Source of the DNA: RGIG3102 sp045633415 | GTDB lineage: Bacteria; Bacillota; Clostridia; Oscillospirales; Ruminococcaceae | DNA: 28,625 nt | NCBI GenBank assembly: GCA_045633415.1 | Contig: JAZQYH010000107.1 | Location: 1 to 28,625 of the forward strand | Direction: 5' to 3' | Shown here: piece after piece, positions 12,942 through 20,096 of the stretch | Layout of the letters: each line of letters starts with the position of its first letter | Numbering within the stretch: position 1 is the stretch's first letter | The notes under the pieces: generated by a model | Databases searched by the model: none | What the model saw: the letters and a program-made list of their open reading frames with translations, nothing else | Told to the model about the DNA's origin: nothing | Position numbers and translations under genes: made by a program

Positions 12942-14387
12942 TTACAGTTTCAGATGACCAAGGCTGATTTTGCCAACTGTCTGCACTTTCAGAATGTTTG
13001 TAGAACCAGAAACGCCTACTGGAACACCAGCTGTTACAACAACTGTCTCGCCTTCGTTCAGCAGTTTGTCTTTAATAGCTGCTGCGATAGACAGGTCAAT
13101 CAATTCGTCTGTGCTTCTTACAGTGCTCATCAGAACTGGTGTTACGCCCCAGGACAGTGCCAGATGACGGCAAGTCTGTTCTGTGTCTGTACAGCCGATG
13201 ATTGGCAGACCTGGACGGTATTTGGAAATGTTTCTAGCTGTGTAACCAGACTGTGTTACAGTTACAATAGCATTTGCACCGATATCCATAGAGATAGAAC
13301 ATGCAGAGTGTGCAACAGCGTCTGTTACAGACAGGCCTGTGCCGTAGTCTCTTGCGCGCAGTTCTTTGTTGTAGTCAATGTTGTCTTCTGTTGCCTGTGC
13401 AATAGCAGCCATTGTTCTTACAGCTTCGATTGGGTATTTACCAGCAGCTGTTTCACCAGACAGCATGATAGCAGATGTACCGTCGTAGATAGCGTTAGCA
13501 ACGTCTGTTACTTCAGCTCTTGTTGGACGTGGTTTTTCAATCATTGAATCCAGCATCTGTGTAGCTGTGATAGCTGGTTTACCGCTGTTGAAGCATTTGT
13601 GGATAATTTCTTTTTGCAGTCTTGGAATTTCCATAAATGGAATTTCAACACCCATATCACCACGTGCAACCATGATAGCGTCTACAACTTCCAGAATTTC
13701 ATCCAGTTTTTCTACACCTTCAGCATTTTCCAGCTTTGCAATGATTTTCATGTCTGTGCAGCCGTTTTCTTCCAGGATTTTTCTTACTTCCAGAACGTCT
13801 TCTTTACATCTTGTAAAGGACAGAGCGATAAAGTCAAAGCCGTTTTCGATACCGAAGATAATGTCGTTTCTGTCTTTTTCACTTACGAATGGCATAGACA
13901 GTTTAACATCTGGTACGTTGATACCTTTGTTGTTGGACAGTTTACCGCCGTTTTTGATTCTTACAACAACTTCTTCGCCGTTGATTTCTTCAACGATAGA
14001 TTCAATCAGACCGTCGTCAAACAGAACTCTTGTACCAACCTGTACATCTCTTGGGAAATCTTTGTATCTTACGTGTGCGATTTCGTTTGTACCTTCGATT
14101 TCTTCTGTTGTCAGTGTGAATTTGTCGCCTTCGTTCAGGTAGATAGGGCCGTTTTTAAACAGACCTACACGGATTTCCGGACCTTTTGTATCCAGCATTG
14201 TAGCTACCCACAGACCAAGTTCTGTTCGGCATCTCTGAACCATTTTCAGTCTGTCCAGATGTTCCTGATGTGTGCCGTGTGAGAAGTTGAAACGTGCAAC
14301 GTTCATACCTTCTTTCATCAGCTGTTTCATAACTGCAGGATTATCAGTGGAAGGACCAAGTGTGCAGATAATTTTAGTCTTTCTCAT
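12942..14387 (-). CDS. pyk: Pyruvate kinase
   Basis: The predicted product is a 481-residue pyruvate kinase, which makes pyruvate and ATP from phosphoenolpyruvate and ADP, the last step of glycolysis. It has NFSHGTHQEH (34-43), MLDTKGPEIRVG (64-75), the B-domain insertion, the active-site signature IIAKLENAEGV and MVARGDMGVEIP, TATQMLDSM, and a C-terminal domain ending GSTNILKVQTVG. Glu71 in KGPEIR matches the potassium-dependent subgroup. The length lacks the extra C-terminal PEP-utiliser-like domain found in many Bacillus enzymes. The ATG has GGGGGAA before it. A Rex-like operator in the upstream region suggests control by the NADH/NAD ratio. It is divergent from deoB. Confidence 0.97.
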   Translation of the reverse strand: MRKTKIICTLGPSTDNPAVMKQLMKEGMNVARFNFSHGTHQEHLDRLKMVQRCRTELGLWVATMLDTKGPEIRVGLFKNGPIYLNEGDKFTLTTEEIEGTNEIAHVRYKDFPRDVQVGTRVLFDDGLIESIVEEINGEEVVVRIKNGGKLSNNKGINVPDVKLSMPFVSEKDRNDIIFGIENGFDFIALSFTRCKEDVLEVRKILEENGCTDMKIIAKLENAEGVEKLDEILEVVDAIMVARGDMGVEIPFMEIPRLQKEIIHKCFNSGKPAITATQMLDSMIEKPRPTRAEVTDVANAIYDGTSAIMLSGETAAGKYPIEAVRTMAAIAQATEDNIDYNKELRARDYGTGLSVTDAVAHSACSISMDIGANAIVTVTQSGYTARNISKYRPGLPIIGCTDTEQTCRHLALSWGVTPVLMSTVRSTDELIDLSIAAAIKDKLLNEGETVVVTAGVPVGVSGSTNILKVQTVGKISLGHLKL

Positions 14388-14458
14388 AGTAAATTCCCCC
14401 TAAATATATATAACAATTTTACTTCGACTAAATTTAAAATTTGATACTGATTTATAGA

Positions 14459-14476
14459 TTGTTTAAATAATAACAA
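14459..14476 (-). promoter_or_regulatory. Putative Rex operator upstream of pyk
   Basis: TTGTTT-AAATAA-TAACAA (18 bp) agrees with the clostridial Rex consensus TTGTTA-N6-TAACAA in 11 of 12 fixed positions and has an AT-only centre; the flanking A and T extend the inverted repeat to 8 bp per arm (14456-14479). It lies about 10 bases downstream of the likely pyk -10, where a repressor would block transcription. Rex senses the NADH/NAD ratio and often controls fermentation genes; binding here is inferred. Confidence 0.6.
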
Positions 14477-14486
14477 TCTTTTCATT

Positions 14487-14515
14487 ATTATAACTGTTTT
14501 TATTTATTTCTTCCA
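14487..14515 (-). promoter_or_regulatory. Likely promoter of pyk
   Basis: On the minus strand a perfect TATAAT (14487-14492) precedes the Rex-like repeat; the -35 region 17 bases upstream (TGGAAG, 14510-14515) is weak and overlaps a perfect palindrome TTCCATGGAA (14511-14520). The leader to pyk would be about 90 bases. Confidence 0.45.
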
Positions 14516-14592
14516 TGGAAAATAGTTGTAAAATGTGTAAAATATGTATTTTTCGCTCATATATTTATCTAAAATTTGTAATGAATTAGTAC

Positions 14593-14621
14593 TATGCAAA
14601 ATAAACAAAAAGTTGTATAAT
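14593..14621 (+). promoter_or_regulatory. Likely promoter of deoB
   Basis: A perfect TATAAT (14616-14621) lies 49 bases before deoB, with a weak -35 (TATGCA, 14593-14598). It is flanked by an inverted repeat CTATGCA (14592-14598) / TGCATAG (14633-14639) that may be a regulator site. The 280-base gap between pyk and deoB is otherwise AT-rich without further recognisable signals. Confidence 0.5.
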
Positions 14622-14669
14622 ATAAATACATATGCATAGCAAACATTACAAATATAAAGGAGACATACA

Positions 14670-15848
14670 ATGAGCAAAAGAGTATTCTTAATTGTTCTTG
14701 ACAGTTTCGGTATCGGTAAAGCACCAGATGCTGCAAAATTTGGCGATGAAGGCAGTGATACACTTCTTTCTATCTCCAAAAGCGACAAATTCTCTATGCC
14801 TGTAATGGGCAGCCTTGGTTTCTTTAACATTGATGATGTTGAAGCAGGCGAAAAGGTTGAAGCACCAAAAGCTAGCTTTGCAAGAATTATCGAAGCTTCC
14901 AACGGTAAAGACACAACAATTGGCCACTGGGAAATTTCTGGTGTAGAAAGAGACAAACCACTGCCAGTTTATCCAAATGGTTTCCCTGCAGATGTTGTAG
15001 AAAAATATGAAAAAATGACAGGCCGCAAAGTTCTCTGTAACCTGCCATACTCTGGTACACGGGTACTGGATGACTATGGTGAAGAACATCTGAAAACAGG
15101 TGACCTGATTGTTTACACATCAGCTGACTCTGTTTTCCAGGTTGCTGCACACGAAGAAATCGTTTCTGTAGAACAGCTGTATGAATACTGCCAGATGGCA
15201 CGTGATATGCTGACAGAATCCGGTGAACATGCAGTTGGCCGTGTTATCGCACGTCCATTCGTAGGCACAGGCAAAGGCGCATTCACAAGAACTAAAAACC
15301 GTCACGACTACTCACTGAAACCACCAAAGAAAACTGTTCTTGACTACCTCAAAGCAGCAGGCAAAGATGTTATCGGTGTAGGTAAAATCTACGATATCTT
15401 CGATGGCGACGGCATTACAGAAAAAATCAAAACAGCTAACAACACAGAAGGCATGAATGTTACTATCGACCTTGCAAAAAGAGATTTCGATGGTCTGGCA
15501 TTTATCAATCTTGTTGACTTCGATATGGTTTACGGTCATAGAAACAATGTTGAAGGCTATGCACAGGCTGCAACAGACTTTGACAAACAGCTGGCTGAAC
15601 TTCTCCCACTGCTGAAAGAAGACGACGTACTTATGATTACAGCTGACCACGGCTGTGACCCAGGCACACCTTCTACAGACCATTCAAGAGAATGTACACC
15701 ACTTATCGTTTACGGTAAAAACATCAAAGAAGGCCACAACATCGGTACAATCAAATCCTTTGCACACATCGGTGCAACAGTTGCTGAATACCTTGGCGTT
15801 GAAGCAGACCTTGACGCACCAAGCCTTCTGCCACAGATTCTCAAATAA
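14670..15848 (+). CDS. deoB: Phosphopentomutase
   Basis: The predicted product is a 392-residue alkaline-phosphatase-superfamily phosphopentomutase that interconverts (deoxy)ribose 1- and 5-phosphates, linking nucleoside breakdown to central metabolism. Features: N-terminal RVFLIVLDSFGIGKAPDA with the metal Asp11, GSDTLLSI carrying the phospho-acceptor Thr, the TIGHWEISG block around residues 89-97, and the C-terminal metal cluster MITADHGCDPGTPSTDHSRE with multiple Asp/His ligands. The length matches DeoB (about 390-400). The ATG has AAAGGAG. It stands alone with a strong terminator after it; no deoA, deoC or punA is adjacent, unlike many deo operons. Confidence 0.97.
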   Translation: MSKRVFLIVLDSFGIGKAPDAAKFGDEGSDTLLSISKSDKFSMPVMGSLGFFNIDDVEAGEKVEAPKASFARIIEASNGKDTTIGHWEISGVERDKPLPVYPNGFPADVVEKYEKMTGRKVLCNLPYSGTRVLDDYGEEHLKTGDLIVYTSADSVFQVAAHEEIVSVEQLYEYCQMARDMLTESGEHAVGRVIARPFVGTGKGAFTRTKNRHDYSLKPPKKTVLDYLKAAGKDVIGVGKIYDIFDGDGITEKIKTANNTEGMNVTIDLAKRDFDGLAFINLVDFDMVYGHRNNVEGYAQAATDFDKQLAELLPLLKEDDVLMITADHGCDPGTPSTDHSRECTPLIVYGKNIKEGHNIGTIKSFAHIGATVAEYLGVEADLDAPSLLPQILK

Positions 15849-15860
15849 TGAATATTTTTA

Positions 15861-15890
15861 AATGGCGGGCATTTTGCCTGCCATTTTTTT
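15861..15890 (+). terminator. Terminator of deoB
   Basis: A 10-bp stem (15861-15870 with 15876-15885, one G-T pair, AATGGCGGGC/GCCTGCCATT) is followed by a T run. Confidence 0.92.
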
Positions 15891-15930
15891 GCTGCCCACT
15901 CTACTGAAAGGAGAATCTACTTTTGGCATA

Positions 15931-15958
15931 TTGAATTTGCCACACAATACCTTACAAT
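15931..15958 (+). promoter_or_regulatory. Promoter of the CatA-like gene
   Basis: TTGAAT (15931-15936), a 16-base spacer and TACAAT (15953-15958) sit 20 bases before the start codon, leaving just enough leader for the AGGAGG site. Confidence 0.5.
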
Positions 15959-15977
15959 TTTTATAGGAGGTATTGTT

Positions 15978-16643
15978 ATGGAAAACAATCTTGATTTTAC
16001 ACCGATAGACATTATGTCTTGGGAAAGGGGACAGCACTTCTGGTATTTTTCCCAGATGGCACCTACAGGCTATTCAATCACAGTGGATGTTGATGTTACA
16101 AAGCTGAAAAACACACTTAAATCCTCTGATATTCCATTTTATCCAGCCTATCTGTGGCTGGTTACAAAGGCATTGAACCAACAGCCAGAGTTTAAAATAG
16201 CCCAAAAAGATGGTAAAATAGGCTATTTTGCAAGCCTTTGCCCATTGTATGCCATTTTCCATCAGGACGATAAAACCTTTTCTCTTATGTGGACAGAATA
16301 CAATGATAATTTCAAAGACTTCTATAAAGCATATTCAGACAATAACGAAAAATACTCGCATAACAAAGGTATACTGGCACAGGCAGGGCAGACCCCGCCA
16401 GAAAATGCATACACAGTGTCCTGTCTGCCTTGGGTTAATTTCAAACATTTTGCAGTACACAGCTATGAAAACAAACCATATTATTTCCCGTCGGTAGAAT
16501 CAGGCAAATTCTATGAAAAAGAGGGCAAAGTACTTATGCCACTGTCCATTACCTGCCATCACGCCACAACTGACGGCTGGCATATAAATCAATTTCTGGA
16601 AACACTGCAAAACTGGGCAGATAATTTTGAAAAATTTATCTGA
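15978..16643 (+). CDS. CatA-like (chloramphenicol O-acetyltransferase family) acetyltransferase
   Basis: The predicted product is a 221-residue protein co-linear with classical type A chloramphenicol acetyltransferases (about 213-220 residues). The active-site motif HHATTDG gives catalytic His195 and structural Asp199 at exactly the CAT III numbering; Arg17 in WERGQHF and Ser148 before PWVNF match the known salt-bridge Arg and transition-state Ser. The blocks YPAYLWLVTKALNQ and KVLMPLSITCHH are also typical. It transfers acetyl from acetyl-CoA to a hydroxyl, and chloramphenicol is the known substrate of the family. Intrinsic chromosomal homologues may act on other alcohols or be weak, so resistance is not proven. 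It has a strong AGGAGG site and its own promoter, no mobile element nearby, and composition like its neighbours, suggesting a resident gene. Confidence 0.88.
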   Translation: MENNLDFTPIDIMSWERGQHFWYFSQMAPTGYSITVDVDVTKLKNTLKSSDIPFYPAYLWLVTKALNQQPEFKIAQKDGKIGYFASLCPLYAIFHQDDKTFSLMWTEYNDNFKDFYKAYSDNNEKYSHNKGILAQAGQTPPENAYTVSCLPWVNFKHFAVHSYENKPYYFPSVESGKFYEKEGKVLMPLSITCHHATTDGWHINQFLETLQNWADNFEKFI

Positions 16644-16649
16644 ACTTTA

Positions 16650-16678
16650 TTGCCCAATTATCTATATTGTGCTAAAAT
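16650..16678 (+). promoter_or_regulatory. Promoter of the HAD phosphatase gene
   Basis: TTGCCC (16650-16655), a 17-base spacer and TAAAAT (16673-16678) with an extended TGC before the -10 lie 35 bases upstream of the start. Confidence 0.65.
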
Positions 16679-16713
16679 AAGTCTGCAAAATGCATTGATA
16701 TGGAGAAACAGTT

Positions 16714-17376
16714 ATGAGATATGCTATTTTTGATTTAGACGGCACTATTGTAGATTCAATGATTTACTGGAGAGGCTTTGAAAAAGCTTTCCTCATTGAA
16801 AACGGAATCAAAGAAGAAGATATAAAAAAATTGTCAGCAAATGACTGGGTAGGTACTGACTGGATAGAAGCACTGTGCGAATTTTTCAATAAAGAATATA
16901 ATTTTGACCTGACACCAGAAAAATTCCACCAGTGGGGCATCGAATTTATGATGCGTAAATATGCTACTGAAGTTGTGTTTAAACCAGGCGCACAGCAACT
17001 GCTGGATACACTGAAAGAACAGGGCGTAAAGATGTGTGTATGCTCTTCAACAGACAGAAGCATTATGGAACCTGTACTGCAGAAATATGATTTGGATAAA
17101 TATTTTGAATTCACTCTGCATTGCAGACAGTTTGGTAAAGAAAAAGATAACCCAGACACATTTATTCACTGTATGGAAAGACTTGGCGCTACAAGTCCAG
17201 CAGAAGTTGCAGTATTTGAAGATGCTTACTACTCAATTTCCACAGCGGCATCAGCTGGTTTTTACACAGTTGGTATGTATGATGTAACTGAAAAACAGGG
17301 CGAAAAGGTGAAAGCAGTTGCAAATCAGTATGTTACAGACTATGGACAGCTGGATTTTGACAAACTCCCAAAATAG
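16714..17376 (+). CDS. HAD family phosphatase (beta-phosphoglucomutase-like)
   Basis: The predicted product is a 220-residue haloacid-dehalogenase-superfamily hydrolase. Motif I is FDLDGTIVDS with nucleophile Asp7 and acid Asp9; a helical C1-type cap follows (about 15-90). Motif II is VCSSTDR around residue 108-114, motif III is a Lys in the FGKEKDNPDTF segment, and motif IV is AVFEDAYYS, where Glu-Asp replaces the commoner Asp-Asp-x-x-x-Asp spacing as in many PGMB-type enzymes. It dephosphorylates or isomerises a small sugar or nucleotide phosphate; the substrate is unknown. The ATG has a GGAGA site. It is a single-gene unit bounded by its own promoter and the terminator at 17443-17480. Confidence 0.9.
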   Translation: MRYAIFDLDGTIVDSMIYWRGFEKAFLIENGIKEEDIKKLSANDWVGTDWIEALCEFFNKEYNFDLTPEKFHQWGIEFMMRKYATEVVFKPGAQQLLDTLKEQGVKMCVCSSTDRSIMEPVLQKYDLDKYFEFTLHCRQFGKEKDNPDTFIHCMERLGATSPAEVAVFEDAYYSISTAASAGFYTVGMYDVTEKQGEKVKAVANQYVTDYGQLDFDKLPK

Positions 17377-17442
17377 TTATCTGTAAAGATGTTGTGCTTT
17401 ACACGTATGCATCTGACCACAATTTGGCTAAATAAATAATAA

Positions 17443-17484
17443 AAAACAGAGATTTGACCTTAAAATCAAATCTCTGTTTTAATT
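17443..17484. terminator. Bidirectional terminator between HAD and GNAT genes
   Basis: A perfect 15-bp stem (17443-17457 with 17466-17480, AAAACAGAGATTTGA/TCAAATCTCTGTTTT) with an 8-base loop and T-rich flanks lies between convergent units. Confidence 0.92.
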
Positions 17485-17503
17485 TTATAAGTGTAACAAT
17501 GTT

Positions 17504-17884
17504 TTATATAGCTAAAATATCGTAACCACGTCTGGAAAATACCTTGTTTGCGATTTCGTTGCCCCGTGGAACAAATGCCTGATATCTGTGATCTGGGAAT
17601 TCAGCTTCAATAAAGTCGAATACCTGTGGTGCCACTTTCAGTTTCTGGAATGCAGGCTTGATATACAGCTCATTTATCATGAAATTGTCTTCGTCCAGCT
17701 GTGCCACACAGTAACCCAGATATTCACCAGCGTGGAGAACAGCTATTCCGCACACATCTTCGCTGCCGTCAACAATTTCATCAAACATTACAGAAAAGCC
17801 TTCGTTGTCAAACTTATCACCCAGAAAGTCTGCCGCCAGTTTTGCAATTTCAGCTTTGTCCTGACTTTCAAAAAATCTTATCAT
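17504..17884 (-). CDS. Small GNAT-like acetyltransferase
   Basis: The predicted product is a 126-residue protein with the GNAT fold pattern: an N-terminal MIRFFESQDKAEIAKLA strand-helix, VCGIAVLHAGEYLGYCVAQLD, the central strand MINELYIKPAFQ, and a C-terminal NEIANKVFSRRGYDIL motif. The usual acetyl-CoA pyrophosphate loop (Q/R-x-x-G-x-G/A) reads QKLKVAPQV, lacking the glycine, so cofactor binding may be altered. It is the third gene of a minus-strand operon, nine bases after the amidohydrolase stop, with an AGAGG site within that gap, and it is followed by a strong terminator. The substrate is unknown; the link with the deaminase upstream may be functional or just packing. Confidence 0.8.
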   Translation of the reverse strand: MIRFFESQDKAEIAKLAADFLGDKFDNEGFSVMFDEIVDGSEDVCGIAVLHAGEYLGYCVAQLDEDNFMINELYIKPAFQKLKVAPQVFDFIEAEFPDHRYQAFVPRGNEIANKVFSRRGYDILAI

Positions 17885-17893
17885 ACCTACCTC

Positions 17894-19180
17894 TTAAAAA
17901 TACAGTTTTGTTACGCCTCTGCCTCTTGCATAAATTTCTTTAGCACAAGCGGAAGCATTTTTGATGATTTCTTTTTCATCAAATGCCAGTTTACCATCTT
18001 TTTTCACAAATTTGCCGTTAATCATAACGTCTGTGATGTTTACGCTTGGTACAGCAGAGTAGATGATAGCAGCCAGAGGGTTATAGATTGGCGCTGTTGA
18101 AACTGTGTTAAGATCAAAGATGTTCAGGTCAGCAGAATAACCTTCAGCCAGTTTGCCGCTGTTGAAATTCAGATATTTATGACCGGCCATAAGATACTGC
18201 CACATTTCTTTCAGTGTGAAATCTTCAGCATTGTCATACCATTTGCCCAGCAGAGCAAACATTCTTATCTGTTCCAGTACATCAATGCTGTTGCTGGATG
18301 CACTGCCGTCGTTACCGGAAGCAATGTTAATCTGTTTTCTGTATTTCCACAGACCGCCGTCGCCCATACCCAGTTTTGTGTATGTTTTTGGAGATACTGC
18401 AAATACCACATCGTCGTTGAGATATTTCAAATCGCCTTCTTCAACCCACAGACCATGACCTACAATACATGGCAGAGAGAATCCACCAGCCATATCAACC
18501 ACTTCAAATGGTGTTTTGCCGTTGTGCAGTTCTTTGCTTGCGTCTACCTGTGCTTTTGTTTCGCTTACATGGAGATGGATACCTACACCTAGCTCTTTTG
18601 CTTTTTCAATAACTTCTTTCAGCACATCAACAGAGCACATATATGGTGAATGTGGACCCATTCTTGGGTTAACAAGTTCATTGTCTGCATAATCTTCGCA
18701 GAATTTTGCAGCCAGAGCCAGTTCCTCTTTGCAGTCACCACCAAAACCAAAGATTGTCCATGCAATGTCTCCTTTGATACCTATTTCTTCACATGCCTGT
18801 GCAATAAGATGACCTTTGAAATAGTGGTCTGCAAATGCTGTGATACCGTTGTTAATCATTTCAGCACATGCCAGCTTTGCACCCCAGTAGATATCTTCGT
18901 CCTGCATTTTGCTTTCATATGGCCATAAGTCTCTGTTGAACCAGTCGTCAATATGTACATCTTCTGCAATGCCTTTGAAAATATTCATTGGACTGTGGTT
19001 GTGCATTGATGCAAAACCAGGTGTAATAAATTTATCTGTGCAATCAATAACCTGTGCATCTTCACAGCACAGGTTTTCGCCAATCTGTGCAATTTTGCCA
19101 TCAGCAATCAGCACATCCTTGCCAGTAAAAACATCACCCAGTTCGTTGATAAGGTTTGCGTTTTTAAATAAAGTTTTCAT
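17894..19180 (-). CDS. mtaD: Amidohydrolase, MTA/SAH deaminase-like
   Basis: The predicted product is a 428-residue amidohydrolase-superfamily deaminase. All ligands of the 5'-methylthioadenosine/S-adenosylhomocysteine deaminase active site can be placed: metal His60 and His62 in MHNHSPM, His177 in GPHSPY, His204 and Glu207 in HLHVSE, His242 in VGHGLW, and Asp291 in SGNDGSASSN. The segment GIAEDVHIDDWFNRDLWP matches the group's lid. The expected reaction is deamination of the adenine base of MTA, SAH, 5'-deoxyadenosine or related nucleosides to the inosyl compound, recycling SAM by-products. A related aminohydrolase such as SsnA or guanine deaminase is less likely. ATG with GGAGG; middle gene of a ydcF / mtaD / GNAT operon. 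Confidence 0.87.
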   Translation of the reverse strand: MKTLFKNANLINELGDVFTGKDVLIADGKIAQIGENLCCEDAQVIDCTDKFITPGFASMHNHSPMNIFKGIAEDVHIDDWFNRDLWPYESKMQDEDIYWGAKLACAEMINNGITAFADHYFKGHLIAQACEEIGIKGDIAWTIFGFGGDCKEELALAAKFCEDYADNELVNPRMGPHSPYMCSVDVLKEVIEKAKELGVGIHLHVSETKAQVDASKELHNGKTPFEVVDMAGGFSLPCIVGHGLWVEEGDLKYLNDDVVFAVSPKTYTKLGMGDGGLWKYRKQINIASGNDGSASSNSIDVLEQIRMFALLGKWYDNAEDFTLKEMWQYLMAGHKYLNFNSGKLAEGYSADLNIFDLNTVSTAPIYNPLAAIIYSAVPSVNITDVMINGKFVKKDGKLAFDEKEIIKNASACAKEIYARGRGVTKLYF

Positions 19181-19194
19181 ATATTAATCCTCCA

Positions 19195-19938
19195 TTAAAA
19201 TTTGAAAAACATCTGCATTGCAACTGCACATACTTCACGTATTACAGCTGGCAGAAAAACAGCCCGGTCAGTTTTTACACTCAATACATCTATATTGGAA
19301 AAACCAGCCTGCAGAGCATAGTTTCTTGCACGGAAAATATGGAAAGAGTTTGTAACAAATACTACTTTGTCTGTGGCAACACCCTTATTATCAAGTAGCT
19401 GCAGTGAATACTCAAAATTTTCCTTGGTGTTGGTAGCTTTTTCATCTACCAGAATTTTATCTGCCTTTATGCCGTTGTCCACAAGGTACTTTTTCATTGA
19501 AGCACCCTCTGTCATATTGCCAAAACGGCTTACAGCACCTGTTACAACTATATAACTGTCTGGATTTTTGCTGTGGTATTCTATACATCCATCCAGCCTG
19601 TTCTGTAGGGTGTGACTTGGGGTGCCGTCGCTGTTCAGCCCACAGCCCAGCACGATAATCGCATCTTCGGTATAGTCAGTGGTGCTGTGTGCAAAAGACA
19701 GTACAAAGCTTGCCAGAAATACAAAGGCGGTAATACATAAAACAGTAAAGTATTTAAAATACAGCCCTACGCCTTTTTGTGTAAGAGCATCCCATATATC
19801 AAAGTATTTAGCAAGTAAAAAGGAAACAGTGGCTATGGCAACCATTATACCCAGCCCCAGAGTAAAGCTTCTGCGACCTACCAGAATAACACTGTTCACC
19901 ATAAATACAGCTGAAATTATATATAAAAAAGTCTGCAA
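19195..19938 (-). CDS. YdcF/ElyC/SanA family membrane protein (DUF218)
   Basis: The predicted product is a 247-residue protein with three N-terminal membrane helices (about 2-20, 25-45, 62-85) followed by the DUF218/YdcF domain. The domain shows AIIVLGCGLNSDGTPSHTLQNRL, with the conserved Gly and Arg residues, IVVTGA, NTKENFEYS and VVFVTNSFHIFRA, the latter with the family's Ser-x-H-x-x-R. YdcF/SanA-type proteins are implicated in cell-envelope processes, but the reaction is unclear. The start is TTG at 19936-19938, supported by AAGGAG six bases upstream; the next in-frame ATG (residue 13) has no RBS and would cut the first helix. It is the first gene of an operon (14 bases to the deaminase) and diverges from the ABC operon with overlapping promoters. 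Confidence 0.87.
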   Translation of the reverse strand: MQTFLYIISAVFMVNSVILVGRRSFTLGLGIMVAIATVSFLLAKYFDIWDALTQKGVGLYFKYFTVLCITAFVFLASFVLSFAHSTTDYTEDAIIVLGCGLNSDGTPSHTLQNRLDGCIEYHSKNPDSYIVVTGAVSRFGNMTEGASMKKYLVDNGIKADKILVDEKATNTKENFEYSLQLLDNKGVATDKVVFVTNSFHIFRARNYALQAGFSNIDVLSVKTDRAVFLPAVIREVCAVAMQMFFKF

Positions 19939-19969
19939 TATTTTCTCCTTGAAAATCGTATTGTAATTA

Positions 19970-19984
19970 TTAAGAAAATCTTAA
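19970..19984. promoter_or_regulatory. Palindrome between ydcF and ABC operons
   Basis: TTAAGA-AAA-TCTTAA forms a perfect 15-base inverted repeat in the ydcF leader, about 22 bases downstream of its -10. It may be an operator for the ydcF operon; no known regulator is recognised. Confidence 0.4.
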
Positions 19985-20006
19985 TTTCACACTAGTTTCA
20001 CATTGT

Positions 20007-20035
20007 ATTCTATCATATAAATTGAATTGTGTCAC
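20007..20035 (-). promoter_or_regulatory. Promoter of the ydcF-mtaD-GNAT operon
   Basis: On the minus strand GTGACA (20030-20035; 5 of 6 matches to the -35 consensus), a 17-base spacer and TAGAAT (20007-20012) with an extended TGA. It overlaps the divergent promoter at 20022-20050, so the two probably compete for polymerase. Confidence 0.7.
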
Positions 20036-20050
20036 CATCTGTGATATACT
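20022..20050 (+). promoter_or_regulatory. Promoter of the ABC export operon
   Basis: TTGAAT (20022-20027), a 17-base spacer and TATACT (20045-20050) with an extended TGA lie 46 bases upstream of the ATPase start. The hexamers interleave with the divergent promoter at 20007-20035. Confidence 0.78.
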
Positions 20051-20096
20051 GAAAACAATATTTATTAATAAGTTATTGACTTTAAAAGGTGCAAAA

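Noticed and set aside
13599..14282. Plus-strand frames of about 190-230 codons opposite pyk
   Set aside because: They are shadows of a highly conserved gene; composition is Phe/Cys-rich and no start signal is present.
14504..14956. Minus-strand frame over the pyk-deoB gap and the deoB start
   Set aside because: It overlaps deoB antisense and runs into AT-rich intergenic DNA; no RBS.
15891..16713. CatA-like gene as part of a mobile resistance element
   Set aside because: No transposase, integrase, inverted repeats or compositional break around it.
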